Source: Candidatus Hydrogenedentota bacterium
Lineage (GTDB): Bacteria; Hydrogenedentota; Hydrogenedentia; Hydrogenedentales; CAITNO01
Length of the DNA stretch: 9,498 nt
NCBI GenBank assembly: GCA_023145975.1
Contig: JAGLCZ010000517.1
Location: 1-9,498, forward strand
Direction: 5' to 3'
Shown piece after piece: positions 5,758 through 9,498 of this stretch. Under the pieces are notes generated by a model that saw only the letters and a list, made by a program, of their open reading frames with translations, did no database searches and was not told the origin of the DNA. The stretch's first letter is position 1. Each line of letters begins with the position of its first letter. Both the position numbers and the translations under genes were made by a program.

Positions 5758-8700
5758 TCAATTATCCATTCCTTCTTGTTTCCATTTTTTTCCTGCATAG
5801 ACCAATGCCAAGGAAACCAACAACGTAATCAGTAGAAGCAATGCACTTTTGTGCAGCGGCACACCTTCAGACACGGTCAAGTAGAAAGTCGCAGTAATCG
5901 GATCGTCCTTTGAGAACACCTGCGTTGCCTCGTACAAACCTGTGTGGTCCAGGGTCGCTTCGCCTAATATCAATAACGCATCCATTTCACCAATTATATC
6001 ATGGCCCTCATGACGCCAGTGGGTTTCCCACGCGTCAGGAATGTCTTCGCCATGGAACTCCAGTTCCACCCATTCACCCACAGTCACCAAACTCAAACCA
6101 CTGATATACGCGCCCAAATTCACAATGATCTGTATTGTCTCCTCATCACTGAGAATCGGGTCTCCATTATCCGTTACGCTAAAGGTCACCGTATAAGGGG
6201 AACCTGCCACAGCACTTTGTGTCGGCTGCCAAATACACTGACCTGTTACCGTGTCAAAACTTGCGCCCAAAGGTAGACCCGCTTCCCCATAGGTCAACGT
6301 CTGAGCCGCGTCCGGGTCCGTTGCCGTCACCTGAAACGAGAGTGTATGACCGTGTGTCACCTGTTTGTTGCCAATCAACGTCAACGTGGGCGGACGGTTT
6401 CCGTCCGGTTCAAGCTGAAGGTTCAGCACCGTATACCGACCGCTGGTCACTATCACCCCGTTCACCTGTAAATCGGAATAGCCGGGAGCACTGAGGGTCA
6501 AGTTGTACACCCCCTGTGAAACGCTGCCCAGGAAATACCCGCCCGAGGCCATCGAGGCTCCTTCCAGCGCCGTGGGTGACAGAGTCAGCGTACAACCGTT
6601 GATGCCCACACCACTATCCATATCTGTAACACTACCCGTTATCGCACCGGGCACTCCCGGACTGCCGCGTACCAGAAAACGGCGGACATCATTGGGCGAG
6701 GGCGATGCACCATAGGGGTCTGTCGGGATCACACGCCAGTAGTAATCATGATCGTTCTCAATACCATCACCTACATCCAGCGTCAGTACGGTATCGGTCA
6801 AACCATCTTTCACAAGGGTGGTTGCCACCGGAAACGCCGGGTCTTCGCTTACTTCTACACGATACGTTACCGGATCACCGTCAGGATCTACACTTTCTGT
6901 CCATGCCAAAAACAGGCTTACATTTACGATTCCGTCATCGGCAGGATACAACTGTGTCACTGCTGCCGGCGGCAGATTGCCCGTCTGGCTCACATAAATA
7001 TTCGTTACCAGATACGCTCCTACCTGACCCGTGATACCGTCGCGCAGAAAGTAATATACCTTGTATGTACCCGGCGTTGTAAATCCGCCTGCAAGATCAG
7101 GATGCCCTGTCAAATCCGCATAACTCCAGCGGTGACGAGTGCGGCCATCGCCCAGTGATTCGGGTGCCGTACCCGAAACAATTGGACCCGCCATGGATGC
7201 CACACGCTGGAAGGTCTCATACCCTGCCGTCGCCACTGCCCCATCATCATATACAGGCGTCTTCACTTCAATCCATGATTCATCAGCTGGAATCAGTTCC
7301 CGTCCCGTCGCTTCTGCCCAAATGTCCTCTGCAAGCGGTTCGCCGGGGGACAGGAACACCGGCGGGATCGCTGTAAACCAGCCCACACTGTTACCTGCAT
7401 TGCTGCCCAGACCCAGATCCATTCCGGCAACCAGTGCACCGTCCAGACCCGCTACCGAAGACAGCAGCCCTGTTGTGCCTGAACCATCACTGTTATCATC
7501 CAACCGGGGATGCTGCGGGATATTCGCGCCGCTGCCGGTACGTGATGCCGTATATTCATAACTCTTGTGGCAAGCCAGTTCAAAGGCATCCTTCACCGTA
7601 CGTCCTTCGCCCGCATTCCTGAAAAATTCTGTCAGGAAAAAATCACCGTCACGAAGCAGCGTTTCTGTATTCTTCACGCCGCGATAGGCAATCTCGTTAC
7701 CGCTGCTGCTGGCAATAATAATACGGTTTGTACCCGACAGTGCCGGGATAAAACTGCCGCTGTAACATGCGCCATAGACGATCGTAATCGGCTGTTCCGC
7801 TGCCGATTCCTTAACTACACCCAGTGCGCTTTGCAACACATCCAGCCAACCGCCGATATTACCTGCCGTGACAAATTCCACAGGACCTGTAGCACCCACG
7901 TCCAGGTAGAAGATACCCGGATTACCGTGGTCTACCAAAATAAGATACAGCGGTGCCGGTGATGCCAGCATCTTGTTTTGAGCCCAGGTCTCGATAGCAT
8001 ATTGCAGATTAGCTGCCGTAGCGGCACCGGACACAGGATGACCGCGGTCCTCTTCGCCTGCAAGGTGTTCACGCAGGTAGTAGATGTCCTCATCGGCAAA
8101 GCCCCGGCCTTTGAGCACACTGTAAATATAATCCGAGGTTTGGGCATGTTCCCCGTGACCTTCCGCTGCTGCGTCCAGCCGACCCAATACGATGATAGCG
8201 TAGCCCGCACCTTCCTTGATGGTCAGGCGTGCTGCCGTCGTCGCGAAGTCCGCGGTGCTTGCAGAGCGCAGGTTCACATCCCCGTCAAACTGGGAACGGA
8301 AACGCCACACACCGGATTGATCAAATACAATGCCCGCCCCGTCAAATACCGTCTTATCAAAGTGCGCCATGCCGTTCGCGTCGGTCAGCGCTTCCAAAGG
8401 TGCCCAAGGTGTTTGGCCGTCAGGTGTCTGTACGGATAAGCGTATCGTGCACCCGGCAAGCAGGGGTAACAGTTCAGAGGGAAAGCCCGCCACGGAAAGG
8501 TCTGCCGTTACGGTAAAGGTTTCCGCACCGGAAAGGTTCAGTAACGCAGACGTATGGGATAAGCTCAGTTGCAGATCCGGTTGTGCACGTAATACGGTAA
8601 AGGTAACAGGACTGCTCGTAGCCGCCTGGTACGTCAGATCCCCGGGCCAGGACGCTGTCACCGACCATGCTGGACGCGCCTCGGTCGCTTCCGTAGGATA

Positions 8701-9498
8701 AAAAGACTTCATGTATACGCCGGAAGAAAACACTGTTCCCTCGGGGAAAGTGTTCGACACCACTCCCGACGGCGATGTACTCTCAAAGGTTACCGTGCCG
8801 CTGCCCGACGGTGTCGGGAATATCTGACCCAATACTGTCAACGACTGACCAAGGGTTACCTCCAATGGAGACACCCCAAAGGACATAAAGGAGGGCGTCA
8901 CACCACCAAGAACGATCGTGCATTCCGGGGTCGTCACCGGTGTACCCGCCATATCCATGTCGTGAGGCGTTACCATACAATACCAGATATCGCCCGGCGT
9001 CGTGTTCATATTATCTATCTGGCTTAACAATGACGCTTCGGGTATGCCATCACTAAAAAGTGAGAAATCAGAATCGCCGGAATGTTTCACATACCAGTCG
9101 TATTCATAAACAACAGGATCGCCGTCAGGATCTACACTGGGAATAACAATCTCACACACCAAATTGGCGATGTTGCTTTGCACTGTCGGGAAAGAAACCG
9201 TGGGTGCACCTGCCGGCAGGTTGTCTGCTGTAGCCAAACTCATTCCGGGCCCGGGAACCGTATCAATATCCTCGCCATTTCTCGCAGTAGCCGTAAAAGT
9301 ATAAGTCGTAGCCTTTGCTAAACCTGTTACACGTCTGGCATCCCAGGCAGCAGCCATACGAAATACGGGATTAGGACCGACTGTTCCATCCGCCTGTACC
9401 CACGTATCGCCGCTAACGGGAGGTGCCACCTGTATCGCATAACGGGTGGAAGCGGGATTCCCATCACCAGTATTGATGAAAAGATCAAGGGCATGTAC
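5758..9498 (-). CDS. Exported or anchored C13 (legumain-like) peptidase with FN3/Ig-like modules and a C-terminal membrane anchor (partial, N-terminus outside window)
   Basis: The frame is open from the right edge (9498) to TGA at 5760-5758, giving 1246 residues. Residues are counted here from the edge. No start is visible: the GTG at 9429 is internal, because the frame continues upstream as coherent sequence containing DGNPASTRYAIQ. Parts in order: FN3-like modules (to about 195); Ig-like modules (about 198-430); one C13 domain (about 432-693) with H524 in LVDHGNPG and C578 in GACYSGSF, matching the legumain pattern of a DHG after a hydrophobic strand and a C-x-SGS after the next; then HPRLDDNSDG; a mixed beta region; FN3 (about 843-943); a carboxypeptidase-regulatory-like fold (about 951-1031); He_PIG/cadherin-like (about 1040-1128); Ig-like (about 1130-1211); a hydrophobic helix (about 1218-1235); and the basic tail KKWKQ. 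The protein is likely held in the membrane or envelope with the protease outside. Its substrate is unknown. It is paralogous to gene A in the C13 region. Confidence 0.88.
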   Translation of the reverse strand, partial: VHALDLFINTGDGNPASTRYAIQVAPPVSGDTWVQADGTVGPNPVFRMAAAWDARRVTGLAKATTYTFTATARNGEDIDTVPGPGMSLATADNLPAGAPTVSFPTVQSNIANLVCEIVIPSVDPDGDPVVYEYDWYVKHSGDSDFSLFSDGIPEASLLSQIDNMNTTPGDIWYCMVTPHDMDMAGTPVTTPECTIVLGGVTPSFMSFGVSPLEVTLGQSLTVLGQIFPTPSGSGTVTFESTSPSGVVSNTFPEGTVFSSGVYMKSFYPTEATEARPAWSVTASWPGDLTYQAATSSPVTFTVLRAQPDLQLSLSHTSALLNLSGAETFTVTADLSVAGFPSELLPLLAGCTIRLSVQTPDGQTPWAPLEALTDANGMAHFDKTVFDGAGIVFDQSGVWRFRSQFDGDVNLRSASTADFATTAARLTIKEGAGYAIIVLGRLDAAAEGHGEHAQTSDYIYSVLKGRGFADEDIYYLREHLAGEEDRGHPVSGAATAANLQYAIETWAQNKMLASPAPLYLILVDHGNPGIFYLDVGATGPVEFVTAGNIGGWLDVLQSALGVVKESAAEQPITIVYGACYSGSFIPALSGTNRIIIASSSGNEIAYRGVKNTETLLRDGDFFLTEFFRNAGEGRTVKDAFELACHKSYEYTASRTGSGANIPQHPRLDDNSDGSGTTGLLSSVAGLDGALVAGMDLGLGSNAGNSVGWFTAIPPVFLSPGEPLAEDIWAEATGRELIPADESWIEVKTPVYDDGAVATAGYETFQRVASMAGPIVSGTAPESLGDGRTRHRWSYADLTGHPDLAGGFTTPGTYKVYYFLRDGITGQVGAYLVTNIYVSQTGNLPPAAVTQLYPADDGIVNVSLFLAWTESVDPDGDPVTYRVEVSEDPAFPVATTLVKDGLTDTVLTLDVGDGIENDHDYYWRVIPTDPYGASPSPNDVRRFLVRGSPGVPGAITGSVTDMDSGVGINGCTLTLSPTALEGASMASGGYFLGSVSQGVYNLTLSAPGYSDLQVNGVIVTSGRYTVLNLQLEPDGNRPPTLTLIGNKQVTHGHTLSFQVTATDPDAAQTLTYGEAGLPLGASFDTVTGQCIWQPTQSAVAGSPYTVTFSVTDNGDPILSDEETIQIIVNLGAYISGLSLVTVGEWVELEFHGEDIPDAWETHWRHEGHDIIGEMDALLILGEATLDHTGLYEATQVFSKDDPITATFYLTVSEGVPLHKSALLLLITLLVSLALVYAGKKWKQEGMDN

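Noticed and set aside
9427..9429. GTG as the start of gene B, giving a 1223-residue protein
   Set aside because: The same frame runs on without a stop to the window edge, encoding plausible module sequence. No ribosome binding site or signal peptide follows the GTG.

Overview
The window carries parts of three protein genes. At the left edge, on the + strand, is the last 42 codons of an aminotransferase class IV / aminodeoxychorismate-lyase type protein (p-aminobenzoate branch of folate synthesis). The rest is dominated by two very long minus-strand genes for exported, multi-domain surface proteins: gene A (345-5204, 1619 aa) and gene B (5758 to beyond the right edge, at least 1246 aa). The organism is a bacterium. 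Exported proteins with Gly-Glu linkers, NHL propellers, FN3-like beta-sandwich modules, and a C-terminal hydrophobic helix with a basic tail suggest an environmental lineage of the PVC/Lentisphaerota/Hydrogenedentota kind. That is an inference from protein style only.

Both large proteins contain legumain-like (peptidase family C13) cysteine-peptidase domains. Gene A has a signal peptide, 12 NHL repeats, a C13 domain with an intact His/Cys dyad (H688, C729), a second C13-like domain that keeps its Cys (C1070) but has Ile where the His should be, a PPC-like beta-sandwich, a carboxypeptidase-regulatory-like domain, a short Gly-Glu linker, two canonical EF-hand loops, a CGFCH motif and a C-terminal membrane segment with a basic tail. 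Gene B has FN3/Ig-like modules, one intact C13 domain (H524, C578 counted from the window edge), more FN3, CarboxypepD_reg and Ig-like modules, and a C-terminal membrane anchor. Its start lies outside the window.

The layout on the minus strand, in transcription order, is gene B, a 553-bp spacer, gene A, then a 214-bp gap with a tRNA-like 3' end, converging on the + strand folate gene. The spacer contains several GC-rich inverted repeats resembling dispersed REP-type elements and a plausible promoter just upstream of gene A, so A and B are probably transcribed separately although they point the same way.

The most interesting content is the C13 architecture: three related caspase-fold domains in two neighbouring proteins, one a predicted pseudopeptidase, each followed at the same place by an Asp/Asn-rich calcium-loop-like motif. 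Known C13 enzymes include legumain and the GPI-anchor transamidase. A role in processing or anchoring surface proteins is therefore conceivable, but nothing here proves it.
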